A stretch of DNA of 13,458 nt from NCBI GenBank assembly GCA_003601875.1, contig PIYF01000007.1, positions 1 through 13,458 of the forward strand, in the 5' to 3' direction. Shown here in pieces: positions 1 to 8,146 of this stretch; position 1 is the first letter of the stretch, and every line of letters starts with the position of its first letter. Source of the DNA: Candidatus Bathyarchaeota archaeon (lineage in GTDB: Archaea > Thermoproteota > Bathyarchaeia > Bathyarchaeales > Bathycorpusculaceae). The translations under genes were made by a program, and so were the position numbers. The notes under the pieces were generated by a model. It had not been told where the DNA came from. It saw only the letters and a list, made by a program, of their open reading frames with translations, and did not search any database.

Positions 1-1326
1 GAACTTGCAGAAAACACAGACTTGAAAGTTTTGATTCTTGAGAAGGGGCCAGACCTTGAAAAGAGGAAGTGTCCAGCAAGCCGTGGTTTCGGATGTGTTC
101 ACTGTGAACCATGTTTACTTTTATCTGGATGGGGCGGTGCCGGAGCCTTCAGTGATGGAAAATTAACTCTTTCAACGGAGGTTGGAGGTTGGCTTAATGA
201 GTACATGTCAGAGAAGGAGCTTAGAAATCTTATAGATTATGTGGATGAAATTTACTTGAAGTTTGGAGCGACAAAACAAGTTTACGGAGCTGACGTGGAA
301 AAGGTTGATGAAATTAAGAGAAAGGCATCGCTGGTTGGTTTGAAACTTGTTCAACAGAAGATAAGACACGTTGGAACTGAAAAATGTGCAGAAGTTCTTA
401 AACGAATAAGGAAAGAGCTTGACGGGAAAGTTGAGGTTAAATTGAAAAGCGACGTGAAGGGAATAATAGTGAATAATGGGGTTGTAGAGGGCGTTGAAAC
501 CTTTAACGGTGAAAAATATTTTGGTAAATACGTGGTTGCGGCTCCTGGAAGAAGCGGTGCTGAATGGTTACAGGCTGAAGCGCAGGCTCTTGGTTTAAAA
601 ACACTTAACAATCCAGTGGATGTTGGAATAAGGGTTGAAGTTTTAGCTTCCGTTATGGAAGAGTTAACCAATGTTCTTTACGAACCTAAACTAGTTTACT
701 ACTCAAAATTCTTTGACGATAAAGTTAGAACGTTCTGTGTTGCCCCTTACGGTGAAGTTATAACAGAATCATATAACGGTGTCTTAACAGTTAATGGACA
801 AAGCTACGCTGAAAGGAAAACTGAAAACACAAACTTTGCAATTTTAGTGAGCACTTCATTCACTGAACCATTTAAGGAACCCATAGCCTATGGAAAATAT
901 CTCGCCAAACTTTCAAACCTTCTAAGTGGAGGAGTAATAATACAGCGGCTTGGCGATTTAGAGGCTGGGAGAAGGTCTACCCATGAAAGAATATCAAGAA
1001 GCACCGTGACACCTACATTGAAAAACGCTACGCCTGGAGACTTAAGCTTCGTCCTTCCATACCGTTATCTCGCAGATATAATGGAGATGCTTAAAGCATT
1101 AGATAAAATTGCCCCAGGAATAGGTTCAAGAGACACTCTACTCTATGGTGTTGAAGTTAAATTTTACTCCACAAGATTAGAGTTAAACAATTGCTTAGAA
1201 ACAAAAATCCACAACTTATTCACTATAGGGGATGGAGCTGGAGTTACAAGGGGACTTGTTCAAGCTTCAGCGTCAGGGGTGGTGGTGGCTAGAGAAATAA
1301 TGAAAAGGGAAAAGGTAACAAAATAA
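1..1326 (+). CDS. FAD-dependent dehydrogenase, COG2509 type (5' truncated)
   Basis: The frame is open from the first base (Glu-Leu-Ala-Glu-Asn-Thr-Asp before a TTG at 22), so the gene starts outside the window and the TTG is probably not the real start. The 441 visible residues begin inside the N-terminal FAD-binding Rossmann fold (second strand VLILEKG). The GxGxxG loop expected upstream is missing. A cysteine group (visible residues 24, 32, 35, 38: KCP, GC, CEPC) is followed by the family signature SGWGGAGAFSDGKLTL. The C-terminal FAD motif is FTIGDGAGVTRG. I recognise this as the uncharacterised FAD-dependent dehydrogenase family, a soluble flavoprotein whose substrate is unknown. The cysteines could hold a metal or Fe-S centre, which is inference. 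It ends 55 bp before lysS on the same strand, with a T-run between them. Confidence 0.85.
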   Translation, partial: ELAENTDLKVLILEKGPDLEKRKCPASRGFGCVHCEPCLLLSGWGGAGAFSDGKLTLSTEVGGWLNEYMSEKELRNLIDYVDEIYLKFGATKQVYGADVEKVDEIKRKASLVGLKLVQQKIRHVGTEKCAEVLKRIRKELDGKVEVKLKSDVKGIIVNNGVVEGVETFNGEKYFGKYVVAAPGRSGAEWLQAEAQALGLKTLNNPVDVGIRVEVLASVMEELTNVLYEPKLVYYSKFFDDKVRTFCVAPYGEVITESYNGVLTVNGQSYAERKTENTNFAILVSTSFTEPFKEPIAYGKYLAKLSNLLSGGVIIQRLGDLEAGRRSTHERISRSTVTPTLKNATPGDLSFVLPYRYLADIMEMLKALDKIAPGIGSRDTLLYGVEVKFYSTRLELNNCLETKIHNLFTIGDGAGVTRGLVQASASGVVVAREIMKREKVTK

Positions 1327-1335
1327 ACTCTAACC

Positions 1336-1346
1336 TTTTTTATATT
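1336..1346 (+). promoter_or_regulatory. T-rich terminator and/or TATA element before lysS
   Basis: The 55-bp gap between the flavoprotein and lysS holds a T6 run (1336-1341), a typical archaeal intrinsic terminator signal, merging into TTTATATT (1339-1346), which resembles a TATA box. The upstream BRE match is poor. The predicted start near 1368 would fall in the AGAGGA Shine-Dalgarno-like stretch (1365-1370), so the promoter reading is weaker than the terminator reading. The two roles could coexist. Confidence 0.3.
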
Positions 1347-1381
1347 CAATTTTCAAATTCTAATAGAGGAAAAGCATAGTC

Positions 1382-2986
1382 ATGGAAAAAATAATTGGAC
1401 ATGGAACATGGTACGATAAAATGGCTGCAAAAATAGTTGAAAGGGAAAGTAAGTTAGGTAGAAGTCTAAACCTTATTAGAACAGAAATGGGGTTAGGGGC
1501 TTCAGGCTTCCCCCACATTGGAAGTTTAGGTGATGCAGCCAGAGCCTACGCAATAACTTTAGCGCTTCGAGAGCAAGGTTATAATTCTGAACTTATAGCT
1601 TTCTCTGATGATAGAGATGGTTTAAGAAAGGTTCCAGCGGGACTGCCGAAATCTTTAGAAAAATATCTTGGTTTTCCAGTAACAGATATTCCAGACCCAT
1701 TTGGTTGTCATGAAAGTTACGGTGAACATATGAGCAGTTTGCTGTTAGAAGCCTTAGACAAATGTGGGATAGAATATAGATATATGTCTGCAAAAAAGGT
1801 GTATAAAGAGGGAATTTTAAACGAAGAGATAAGAACAATTCTTTTAAACGCAAAGAAAGTTGGCGAAATAGTTAAGGAAGAGGTCGGTCAAGAACGCTAT
1901 TTAGAGGTTTTACCATACTTCCCTGTTTGTGCAAACTGTGGACGCATTTACACAACAAAGGCTTTGGAATTCTTTCCTAAAGAGAATAAGGTCACATATG
2001 TTTGCGACGGAATGGAAGTGAAAGGTAAGTGGATTCCCGGATGCGGCTATAAAGGTGAAGTAGACATAACAAAGGGTGATGGAAAATTAAGTTGGAAGGG
2101 TGAATTCGCAGCTAGATGGAAATCCCTCGATATAAGGTTTGAAGCTTATGGAAAGGACATAGCTGATTCTGTCAGGATAAACGATAGAATTTCAGAGGAA
2201 ATACTAAATTATCCACCTCCAGCCCATGCAAAATATGAAATGTTCCTTGATAAAAGTGGAAGAAAAATATCAAAATCTGCTGGAAACGTTTTCACTCCTC
2301 AAGTTTGGTTTAAATATGGTTCCCCTCAATCATTAATGCTTCTCATGTTGAAAAGATTTGTTGGAACCCGCACACTTGACGTGACAGATATTCCAGCCTA
2401 TATGAACGAACTTGACCATTTAGAGGACATATATTTTGGAAAGAAAAAAATTGAGGATTCAAGGGAACTTGAAAAACTGAAAGGATTATATCTTTACTGT
2501 TGGGTTCTTAAACCACCTGAAAAACCAGCAATTCATGTTCCATATAACCTTTTAACTTTTCTAGCTAAAATGGCTCCGAAAGGACGTGAAGAACAATTCA
2601 TAATTGAAAAGCTGCAGAAATACCGTTATTTAAAGAAAAACGAATTGCCAGATGAAAACCTAAAGAAGAGAATTGAATACGCATTTAACTGGATTAAAGA
2701 CTTTGAAGAGATAAAAGAAACAACCGTCACTTTAACAAGCCAAGAGAAACAAGCAATAAGAGAGCTTATCGAAACTTTAAAAGTTGAAAACGAAGCTGAA
2801 AAAATTCAAAATGCAATATTCAATGCAGCTAAGAAAAATGAATTATCACCAGCTAAGTTTTTCAAGACGTTGTATACTATACTTATCGGTGTGCCTCAAG
2901 GGCCAAGGTTAGGTTCCTACATGCTTGCCATGGGTAAGCAAAACGTGATTAAAGCATTGCATAAAGCGTTAGCAAACGCTGAATAA
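1382..2986 (+). CDS. lysS: Lysyl-tRNA synthetase, class I
   Basis: This 534-residue cytosolic enzyme charges tRNA-Lys with lysine. It is the class I LysRS found in most archaea and a few bacteria, not the usual class II enzyme. The HIGH-type ATP-binding motif is PHIGS (residues 44-48) and the KMSKS-type motif is KISKS (295-299), both in a class I Rossmann core. Four cysteines (183, 186, 208, 221; CANC and CDG...GCG) form a zinc-ribbon-like insertion. The C-terminal part is the expected helical anticodon-binding region. The length is normal. The ATG is preceded by AGAGGA about 11 nt upstream. The next gene follows after 16 bp, so lysS probably heads a transcript with the DHH gene and pcc1. Confidence 0.96.
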   Translation: MEKIIGHGTWYDKMAAKIVERESKLGRSLNLIRTEMGLGASGFPHIGSLGDAARAYAITLALREQGYNSELIAFSDDRDGLRKVPAGLPKSLEKYLGFPVTDIPDPFGCHESYGEHMSSLLLEALDKCGIEYRYMSAKKVYKEGILNEEIRTILLNAKKVGEIVKEEVGQERYLEVLPYFPVCANCGRIYTTKALEFFPKENKVTYVCDGMEVKGKWIPGCGYKGEVDITKGDGKLSWKGEFAARWKSLDIRFEAYGKDIADSVRINDRISEEILNYPPPAHAKYEMFLDKSGRKISKSAGNVFTPQVWFKYGSPQSLMLLMLKRFVGTRTLDVTDIPAYMNELDHLEDIYFGKKKIEDSRELEKLKGLYLYCWVLKPPEKPAIHVPYNLLTFLAKMAPKGREEQFIIEKLQKYRYLKKNELPDENLKKRIEYAFNWIKDFEEIKETTVTLTSQEKQAIRELIETLKVENEAEKIQNAIFNAAKKNELSPAKFFKTLYTILIGVPQGPRLGSYMLAMGKQNVIKALHKALANAE

Positions 2987-3002
2987 AGTTTAAGGTGGCC
3001 AT

Positions 3003-4457
3003 ATGTTTTCTATTGAAGGTGAAACTGGAAAATTTTTGGATGCAACCTCCAAAGCAGCTGAAGCAATCCTTAAGACAGTTAAAAAAGATGGGTTTATTCA
3101 AGTTTTTTCCCATCTTGACGCTGATGGGTTGGCGGCTGCTGGAATAATAGGGAAAGCTTTGTTTAGGCTGGATGCACGTTTCAGAATAAGGATAACCCAA
3201 TGGATAGATGAAAAACTCATTGAAGAAATTAAATCTGAAAAACCTCAACTTGTAATTTTCACAGATTTAGGAAGCGGTTACATAGACGTTTTAAAAGAAA
3301 TTTCAGATTTTAAAATTTTAATTCTCGACCACCATCAAATAATTGGACAAGAAACAGAAAACCTTGTACATGTTAATCCACATCTTTTTGGAATAGATGG
3401 TGCAAAGGATGTAAGTGGAGCTGGGGTTGCCTATTTTACAGCTAAAGCTATAGATGAAACCAACATTGATCTTTCACCTATAGCCGTCGTCGGAGCCCTT
3501 GGAGACCTCCAAGATAAATATGACCAGAGAATGCTTGGAGGTTTAAATAAAAAAATAGTCGACGACGCCGTAAAGAGTGGCTTATTAAATGTTGAGAAAG
3601 ACCTAATCTTTTTCGGCAGGGAAACCCGTCCAATTCATAAAACTTTAGCTTGCACAACGAACCCTTTTATTCCAGGTATAAGTGGAGAGGAAGATAAGAG
3701 CCTAGCTTTTCTTGCAAGTTTAGATATAAAACCTAAAGTTGGAGACAAATGGAGAGCCCTCAGAGACCTTTCAGATGAAGAGAAAAAAAGGCTTTGCTCA
3801 GCTCTCGCTGATTACATGCTATCTAAAGGTTTACGTTTTGAAACTTCAGATCTCATTGGACACGTTTACATTTTAATTCGTGAAGAACCTTGGACACCTT
3901 TAAGAGATGCAAGGGAATTTGCAGTTTTGTTAAATGCTACTGGAAGGATGGATAAGCCTGGCCTTGGAGTAGCTGTGTGTATGGGTGACCGTTCTTCAGC
4001 TTTTGATGAAGCGGAAAAAGTCCTTGAAGAATATAGGAGGACGATTAACAAGTGTTTAAGCTGGGTGCTTGAGAAACCTGAAAGAATGAAAGAGTTAAAC
4101 AACATATTTGTTGTGTATGGTGAAAACATGATAGAAGACAAAATGATAGGTGCAATATCTTCCATTCTTTCTATGAGTCTTCCAAACCCTGAAAAACCCT
4201 TAATAGCTTACGCTACGGTTGAAGAGGAGGAACTGGCGAAGTTTTCAGCTAGAACTGTGAGCACCTTAACAGATAAAGGGTTAAATTTAGGTGAAATAAT
4301 GCGAGTTGCAGCTGAGAAATGTCTTGGAAATGGTGGAGGACATAATATAGCTGCTGGCGCTCAAGTTCCAATAGAAAATGTTGAAGTTTTCATAAAACTT
4401 GTAGATGAACTTGTTGGAAAACAATTGAAGAGGGAAAAAAATTGGAAGCTGAAATAA
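3003..4457 (+). CDS. DHH/DHHA1 phosphoesterase, archaeal RecJ-like (GAN/Cdc45-related) nuclease
   Basis: This 484-residue protein of the DHH superfamily has an intact active site: HLDADG (37-42, motif I), TDLGSG (87-92, motif II), LDHHQ (108-112, motif III) and GALGDLQD (164-171, motif IV). A C-terminal DHHA1 domain carries GGGHNIAAGA (444-453). These aspartates and histidines bind two divalent metals for phosphodiester cleavage. The long RecJ-like form beside pcc1 and an eS1 gene matches the archaeal RecJ homologues, some of which (GAN) are replisome nucleases binding GINS; the physiological role here is inferred. The ATG follows AGGTGG (2993-2998) by 4 nt, 16 bp after lysS. Its 3' end overlaps pcc1 by 16 bp. 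A catabolic nanoRNase-type role cannot be excluded. Confidence 0.9.
   Translation: MFSIEGETGKFLDATSKAAEAILKTVKKDGFIQVFSHLDADGLAAAGIIGKALFRLDARFRIRITQWIDEKLIEEIKSEKPQLVIFTDLGSGYIDVLKEISDFKILILDHHQIIGQETENLVHVNPHLFGIDGAKDVSGAGVAYFTAKAIDETNIDLSPIAVVGALGDLQDKYDQRMLGGLNKKIVDDAVKSGLLNVEKDLIFFGRETRPIHKTLACTTNPFIPGISGEEDKSLAFLASLDIKPKVGDKWRALRDLSDEEKKRLCSALADYMLSKGLRFETSDLIGHVYILIREEPWTPLRDAREFAVLLNATGRMDKPGLGVAVCMGDRSSAFDEAEKVLEEYRRTINKCLSWVLEKPERMKELNNIFVVYGENMIEDKMIGAISSILSMSLPNPEKPLIAYATVEEEELAKFSARTVSTLTDKGLNLGEIMRVAAEKCLGNGGGHNIAAGAQVPIENVEVFIKLVDELVGKQLKREKNWKLK
4427..4434 (+). promoter_or_regulatory. Shine-Dalgarno for pcc1 inside the DHH gene
   Basis: GAAGAGGG lies 7 nt upstream of the TTG at 4442, within the last codons of the preceding gene. 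It supports the non-ATG start of pcc1 and translational coupling of the two genes. Confidence 0.6.
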
Positions 4458-4708
4458 TTTTAAAATATGACAATGAAAAGTATGCAAAGGCTGTAGCGAA
4501 TGCTGTTTCCCCAGACAACTTTAAAACACCATCAAACTTATCAGTTAAAACTTTATGCTCCGGAAAAGATGTTGTTACAAAAATTAAATGTAAAGGAAAA
4601 CTTTCCACTTTACTAGCTACAATTGATGATTTACTTTTCTGCGTTTCAACAGCTGAGAAAACTTTAGAAACAGCAGAAAGTTTTCAAAAGAGTAATACAA
4701 ATAGGTGA
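4442..4708 (+). CDS. pcc1: KEOPS complex subunit Pcc1
   Basis: This 88-residue protein is the small dimerising subunit of KEOPS (Kae1-Bud32-Cgi121-Pcc1), which makes the universal t6A37 modification of ANN-decoding tRNAs. The sequence shows the Pcc1 pattern: an N-terminal strand, the SPDN motif (about residues 23-26), a strand pair around KIKCKGKLSTLLATIDDLL, and a C-terminal helix. The length is typical. The TTG start gives the family's expected N terminus, has a Shine-Dalgarno 7 nt upstream and overlaps the DHH gene by 16 bp. Pcc1 next to RecJ-like and eS1 genes is a recurring archaeal arrangement, which supports the call. The other KEOPS subunits are not in the window. Confidence 0.88.
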   Translation: MEAEIILKYDNEKYAKAVANAVSPDNFKTPSNLSVKTLCSGKDVVTKIKCKGKLSTLLATIDDLLFCVSTAEKTLETAESFQKSNTNR

Positions 4709-4752
4709 TTAAATCAAAATTTTAAAGATTAAAAGGAATTAAGTGAAAAATC

Positions 4753-6042
4753 ATGTTGGACATTAAGCTTATCCGTGAAAAACCGGAATTTGTAAGGGAG
4801 AATCTGAAGAGAAGAGGCAACCCTGAAATTCTTAAAATGCTTGATGAACTAATAGAATGCGACAAGAAATGGCGGAAGCTTCTAACAGAGTTAAATGATC
4901 TTCGCCACGAAAGAAAGAAGATAACGTTAGAGATTGCAGCTTTGAAAAGGAAAGGTGAAGAGGTCAAGGATAAAATAGAACAGGCGAAGAAAATTGACGG
5001 CTTAACAAAGGAATTGGAGAACAAGGTTGAGGAGTTTGAAGAGAAAAAACATTATCTTCTAATGAGAATTCCGAATCTTCTCCATGAATCTGTTCCCTTC
5101 GGCGTGGATGAACATGATAATGTTCCAATTAGAAGTTGGGGTGAACCACGAAAGTTCACTTTCCCGGTTAGGAATCATATAGAGTTAGGGTTAAGTCTTG
5201 ACATAATGGATGTTGAAAGAGCTGGAAAGATAGCTGGATCCCGTTTCTTCTACCTAAAAAATGAAGGTGTCTTACTTGACATGGCTTTAATGAAGTTTGC
5301 TTTAGAAGAAATGGTTAAGAAGGGATTCACGCCGATAGAGCCTCCTTTTCTTATGAGGAGGAAACCTTACGAGGGAGTTGTAGCCTTAAGCGATTTTGAG
5401 GAAAGCTTATACAAAATTGAGGGTGAAGACTTATACTTAATTGCAACTTCGGAACATCCAATGGCCGCGATGTTTATGGATGAAGTTTTGAAGACTGAAG
5501 ACTTACCAATAAAACTTGTTGGGGTAAGTGCAAACTTTAGGAGGGAAGCTGGAGCTCATGGGAAGGACACCCGTGGAATTTTCCGAACCCACCAATTCAA
5601 TAAAATTGAACAGTTTGTGTTTTGTAAACCAGAGGATTCATGGAAAATTCATGAGGAACTTATAAGGAACGCTGAGGAACTTGTTCAAAAACTTGGTTTA
5701 CCATATCGTGTAGTAAATGTTTGCACTGGAGACCTTGGAACAGTTGCAGCGAAAAAATATGATATTGAAGCTTGGATGCCTGCGCAAAACAGTTATAGAG
5801 AGATAATTTCATGCAGTAACTGCACAGATTATCAAGCGAGAAGATTGAATATAAAATATAGGGAGAAAGAGGGAGAACCCCCAAAAGGTTTTGTTCACAC
5901 CCTAAATTCCACAGCCCTAGCCACTGGAAGAACAATGGTTGCAATCCTAGAAAACTATCAAGAGGAAGACGGTTCTGTTGTTATTCCAAAAGTTCTTAGA
6001 AAATATATGAACGGTATCGAAAGAATAACACCTAAAAAATAA
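4753..6042 (+). CDS. serS: Seryl-tRNA synthetase (standard class II SerRS)
   Basis: This 429-residue enzyme charges tRNA-Ser (and tRNA-Sec where present) with serine. The N-terminal tRNA-binding arm is a long antiparallel coiled coil (about residues 30-103, rich in Lys/Glu with Leu/Ile heptads). The class II core follows: the TSEHP serine-site loop (232-236), motif 2 from FRREAG to FNKIEQ (262-286), with Arg pairs and the THQF turn, and motif 3 TALATGRTMVAILENYQ (387-403). It is the common bacterial/eukaryotic-like SerRS, not the rare zinc-dependent methanogen form. The ATG is preceded by a weak AAGTGA 6 nt away. It sits 44 bp after pcc1 and is probably in the same transcript. Confidence 0.97.
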   Translation: MLDIKLIREKPEFVRENLKRRGNPEILKMLDELIECDKKWRKLLTELNDLRHERKKITLEIAALKRKGEEVKDKIEQAKKIDGLTKELENKVEEFEEKKHYLLMRIPNLLHESVPFGVDEHDNVPIRSWGEPRKFTFPVRNHIELGLSLDIMDVERAGKIAGSRFFYLKNEGVLLDMALMKFALEEMVKKGFTPIEPPFLMRRKPYEGVVALSDFEESLYKIEGEDLYLIATSEHPMAAMFMDEVLKTEDLPIKLVGVSANFRREAGAHGKDTRGIFRTHQFNKIEQFVFCKPEDSWKIHEELIRNAEELVQKLGLPYRVVNVCTGDLGTVAAKKYDIEAWMPAQNSYREIISCSNCTDYQARRLNIKYREKEGEPPKGFVHTLNSTALATGRTMVAILENYQEEDGSVVIPKVLRKYMNGIERITPKK

Positions 6043-6073
6043 ACTGAAAATCCATTTAAATTTTAGTTTCTCG

Positions 6074-6089
6074 GGTAAAACTTTAATAC
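6074..6089 (+). promoter_or_regulatory. Archaeal BRE/TATA promoter for rps3ae
   Basis: GGTAAA (BRE, fits RNWAAW) is followed after two bases by TTTAATAC (6082-6089, TATA). The expected start near 6110 would leave a leader of about 15 nt containing GTGAT (6116-6120), which pairs with the 16S 3' end 5 nt before the ATG at 6126. The TATA-to-gene spacing is right for a strong short-leader ribosomal-protein promoter in the 83-bp gap after serS. Confidence 0.6.
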
Positions 6090-6125
6090 TTCCATACGAA
6101 CTTTCAAGCTACATCGTGATAGAGT

Positions 6126-6746
6126 ATGCCGAGGAAACGTGTAAGAGATAAATGGCGTGGAAAATCCTGGTACACTGTAGTGGCACCCTCATACTTTGGG
6201 AATGCAGAGTTAGGTATGGTTCCATCAGATGAGCCTGAAAAACTTATTGGAAGAGTTATAGAATCAACTTTATATGACATTACAAACGATTTTGCCCATC
6301 AATACTTGAAAATTTATTTTCAAGTAACGGATGTTGATGGAAAAACAGCTCACACCGTTTTCAAGGGACATGAATATTCAAGAGATTATCTGCGAAGTCT
6401 TGTTAGAAGAAGAACAACAAAGGTTGACGGAATATTCAATGTTACAACGAAAGATGGATTTAAACTAAGGGTTTCCATTTGCGCCTTCACCCTTTCAAGG
6501 ATAAAAACATCTCAAGAAGTAGCTATAAGAGGCATAATGAGAAAAATTATTAAAGAGAAAGCTTCAAACCTCACTTTAGATGAGTTCGCTCAGGAAATGG
6601 TTCTTGGGAAAATAGCTTCAGACATATACAATGAAGCGAAAAAAATTGTTCCTCTACGTCATGTTGGAGTGAGAAAATCTAAACTTTTAACCCCATTACC
6701 TGAAGTATCCCGTTTGAAGACACAAGCGCAAAAAGCTGCTGCTTAA
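6126..6746 (+). CDS. rps3ae: Small-subunit ribosomal protein eS1 (S3Ae)
   Basis: This 206-residue archaeal/eukaryotic-type small-subunit protein sits near the platform and mRNA exit region. The basic start (PRKRVRDKWRGKSWYTVVAP) and the core segments GRVIESTLYDITNDF, FKGHEYSRDYLRSLVRRRTT and KVDGIFNVTTKDGFKLR are characteristic of S3Ae. The C terminus keeps the expected basic VGVRKSKLLTPLPE stretch. The length is normal. It has its own TATA promoter and a GTGAT leader. The gene converges on korC, leaving only 1 bp between the two stop codons, so its transcript must end inside the antisense strand of korC. U-rich runs at 6753-6756 and 6771-6775 are candidate stop points. Confidence 0.96.
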   Translation: MPRKRVRDKWRGKSWYTVVAPSYFGNAELGMVPSDEPEKLIGRVIESTLYDITNDFAHQYLKIYFQVTDVDGKTAHTVFKGHEYSRDYLRSLVRRRTTKVDGIFNVTTKDGFKLRVSICAFTLSRIKTSQEVAIRGIMRKIIKEKASNLTLDEFAQEMVLGKIASDIYNEAKKIVPLRHVGVRKSKLLTPLPEVSRLKTQAQKAAA

Positions 6747-6747
6747 C

Positions 6748-7296
6748 TTAATTTTCCTTTAAAAGACTTTTTCCGTATTCATAACCTCTCTCGAAAGCCT
6801 TCAAGTTTAAATCTATTGTTGCTTTTGGAACATTAGATTTTATGGCTTCCTTTAAATGGTTAACATCCATCAAATGTGTTACAGCTGCAAACGCTCCAAT
6901 CATAACAACGTTTGCAACAATTTTGTTTCCAAGCTCTTCAGCAATTCTTGTCGCTGGAATTTCGTAAACTTTAGCTTTCAAATCTTTCTTTTGATTTGGA
7001 ACCAAGTCTGAATCAACTAGAAGGATTCCATTTTCCTTTAGGTCGTTTACATATTCCAGGTAAGCCTCTTGAGACATTATAATTAAAATGTCTGGATTTT
7101 CAACTTTTGGAAAATCTATTTCTCCATCAGATATTATAACCTCTGACCTACATTTTCCACCCCTTGATTCCGGACCATAAGAGGCTGTGTCAACAGCGTT
7201 TTTGTCTCCGTAAACGCAGGCTGCAGCTGCCAATATTAACCCTGTTCTCACTATTCCTTGTCCACCAAATCCTCCAACTCTTATTTCAACCCGCAT
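6748..7296 (-). CDS. korC: 2-oxoacid:ferredoxin oxidoreductase, gamma subunit
   Basis: This 182-residue protein is the gamma subunit of the thiamine-pyrophosphate enzyme that oxidatively decarboxylates a 2-oxoacid to acyl-CoA while reducing ferredoxin. The N-terminal motif GGFGGQG (8-14), the TASYGPESRGGKCRSEVIIS segment (about 38-57) and the NPDILIIMSQEAY segment are the family hallmarks of the CoA-contacting domain. The length is normal. The ATG is preceded by GAGGGAG 4 nt away and overlaps korB by 11 bp, so the two are translationally coupled. It is the last gene of the korDABC operon. The substrate is probably 2-oxoglutarate, but this subunit alone does not decide it. Confidence 0.93.
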   Translation of the reverse strand: MRVEIRVGGFGGQGIVRTGLILAAAACVYGDKNAVDTASYGPESRGGKCRSEVIISDGEIDFPKVENPDILIIMSQEAYLEYVNDLKENGILLVDSDLVPNQKKDLKAKVYEIPATRIAEELGNKIVANVVMIGAFAAVTHLMDVNHLKEAIKSNVPKATIDLNLKAFERGYEYGKSLLKEN

Positions 7297-8146
7297 TTTT
7301 CTCCCTCAATTTTTCTTGAACTTTAATGTATTTCTTTTGAAGAAGTTCTTCATATGTAGGTTTTTCAACGTCAACAAATTCTCCAACAACTATTTTTTCC
7401 ATTGTTATCTCAGCCTTTGACGGGTCATATCCATGTCTTATCTCTGAAACATCCTTAAGCCACCTCATCATTTCTATAGCCTTTTTGAAGTTGTTTCTTC
7501 TTCCAAATATTTCTGGGCATGGTGAAACAACTTCAATAAATTTGAAACCTTTCTTTTGTAATGCCTTTTTAATTGAAGCTGTTAACCTTTGAACATGTAA
7601 GGCTGTCCATCTTGCCACGTAAACTGCTCCAGCAGCAGCTGCAAGGTGTACTAGGTTAAAGGGATGTTCAATGTTTCCATAGGGTGAAGTTGTTGTGTAA
7701 GAATGCAATGGTGTTGTAGGTCCAAGTTGTCCTCCAGTCATTCCATAGTTGAAGTTGTTTGAACATATAACCGTCATGTCTATGTTTCTCCTTGCCGCGT
7801 GAATGAAATGGTTTCCACCTATGGAGAATAGGTCTCCGTCACCGCTTATAACGGCTAATGTTAAGTTTGGATTTGCCAGTCTTATCCCAGTTGCTAAGGC
7901 TATGGCTCTCCCATGAGTTGTATGGAATGAATCACATCTTAAATATCCAGCTATTCGGCCTATACAACCTATGCCTGAAACTACAACAAGCTTGTCTATG
8001 TTTATTTTTAACTCGTCAAGAGCTCTTGTGAAACATCCTAAGATTATCCCGTTTCCACATCCTTCACACCAAATGTGTGGAAACCTTTCAGTTCTCAAGT
8101 ATTTAGCCATTGGATGATGCATTTCAAATTCTTGTACAGCCTTCAT
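7286..8146 (-). CDS. korB: 2-oxoacid:ferredoxin oxidoreductase, beta subunit (TPP-binding)
   Basis: This 286-residue subunit binds thiamine pyrophosphate and the proximal [4Fe-4S] cluster. The N terminus has WCEGCGNG (C27, C30), with C61 and C210 (SPCPEIFGRRN) as likely further ligands. The TPP/Mg motif runs from GDGDLFSIGGN (102-112) to NNFNYGMTGGQ (130-140). The TPTTP-like LGPTTP and the CP-x-x-FGR-x-N ending resemble 2-oxoglutarate-type (Kor) rather than pyruvate-type subunits, so 2-oxoglutarate is the favoured substrate, by inference. The ATG overlaps the korA stop (ATGA) and has AGGAGGG (8154-8160) 7 nt upstream. The length is normal for archaeal KorB. Confidence 0.94.
   Translation of the reverse strand: MKAVQEFEMHHPMAKYLRTERFPHIWCEGCGNGIILGCFTRALDELKINIDKLVVVSGIGCIGRIAGYLRCDSFHTTHGRAIALATGIRLANPNLTLAVISGDGDLFSIGGNHFIHAARRNIDMTVICSNNFNYGMTGGQLGPTTPLHSYTTTSPYGNIEHPFNLVHLAAAAGAVYVARWTALHVQRLTASIKKALQKKGFKFIEVVSPCPEIFGRRNNFKKAIEMMRWLKDVSEIRHGYDPSKAEITMEKIVVGEFVDVEKPTYEELLQKKYIKVQEKLREKNAG

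Noticed and set aside
22-24. TTG as the real start of the first gene
   Set aside because: The frame continues to the window edge with sequence typical of the Rossmann helix, and the FAD GxGxxG loop must lie upstream. The gene is truncated by the window.
351-671. Minus-strand open frame of about 106 codons
   Set aside because: It lies fully inside the COG2509-type gene, has low-complexity Ser/Thr/Pro-rich content, no ribosome site and no recognisable domain. It is a shadow frame.
1623-1640. CTGATGA-like C/D-box guide RNA signal in lysS
   Set aside because: It lacks the purine of the C box and has no suitably spaced D box, and it lies within coding sequence.
6043-6125. Riboswitch or small RNA in the serS-rps3ae gap
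   Set aside because: The gap is 83 bp and is accounted for by a T-rich serS end, a BRE/TATA promoter and a short leader. No stable hairpin was seen.
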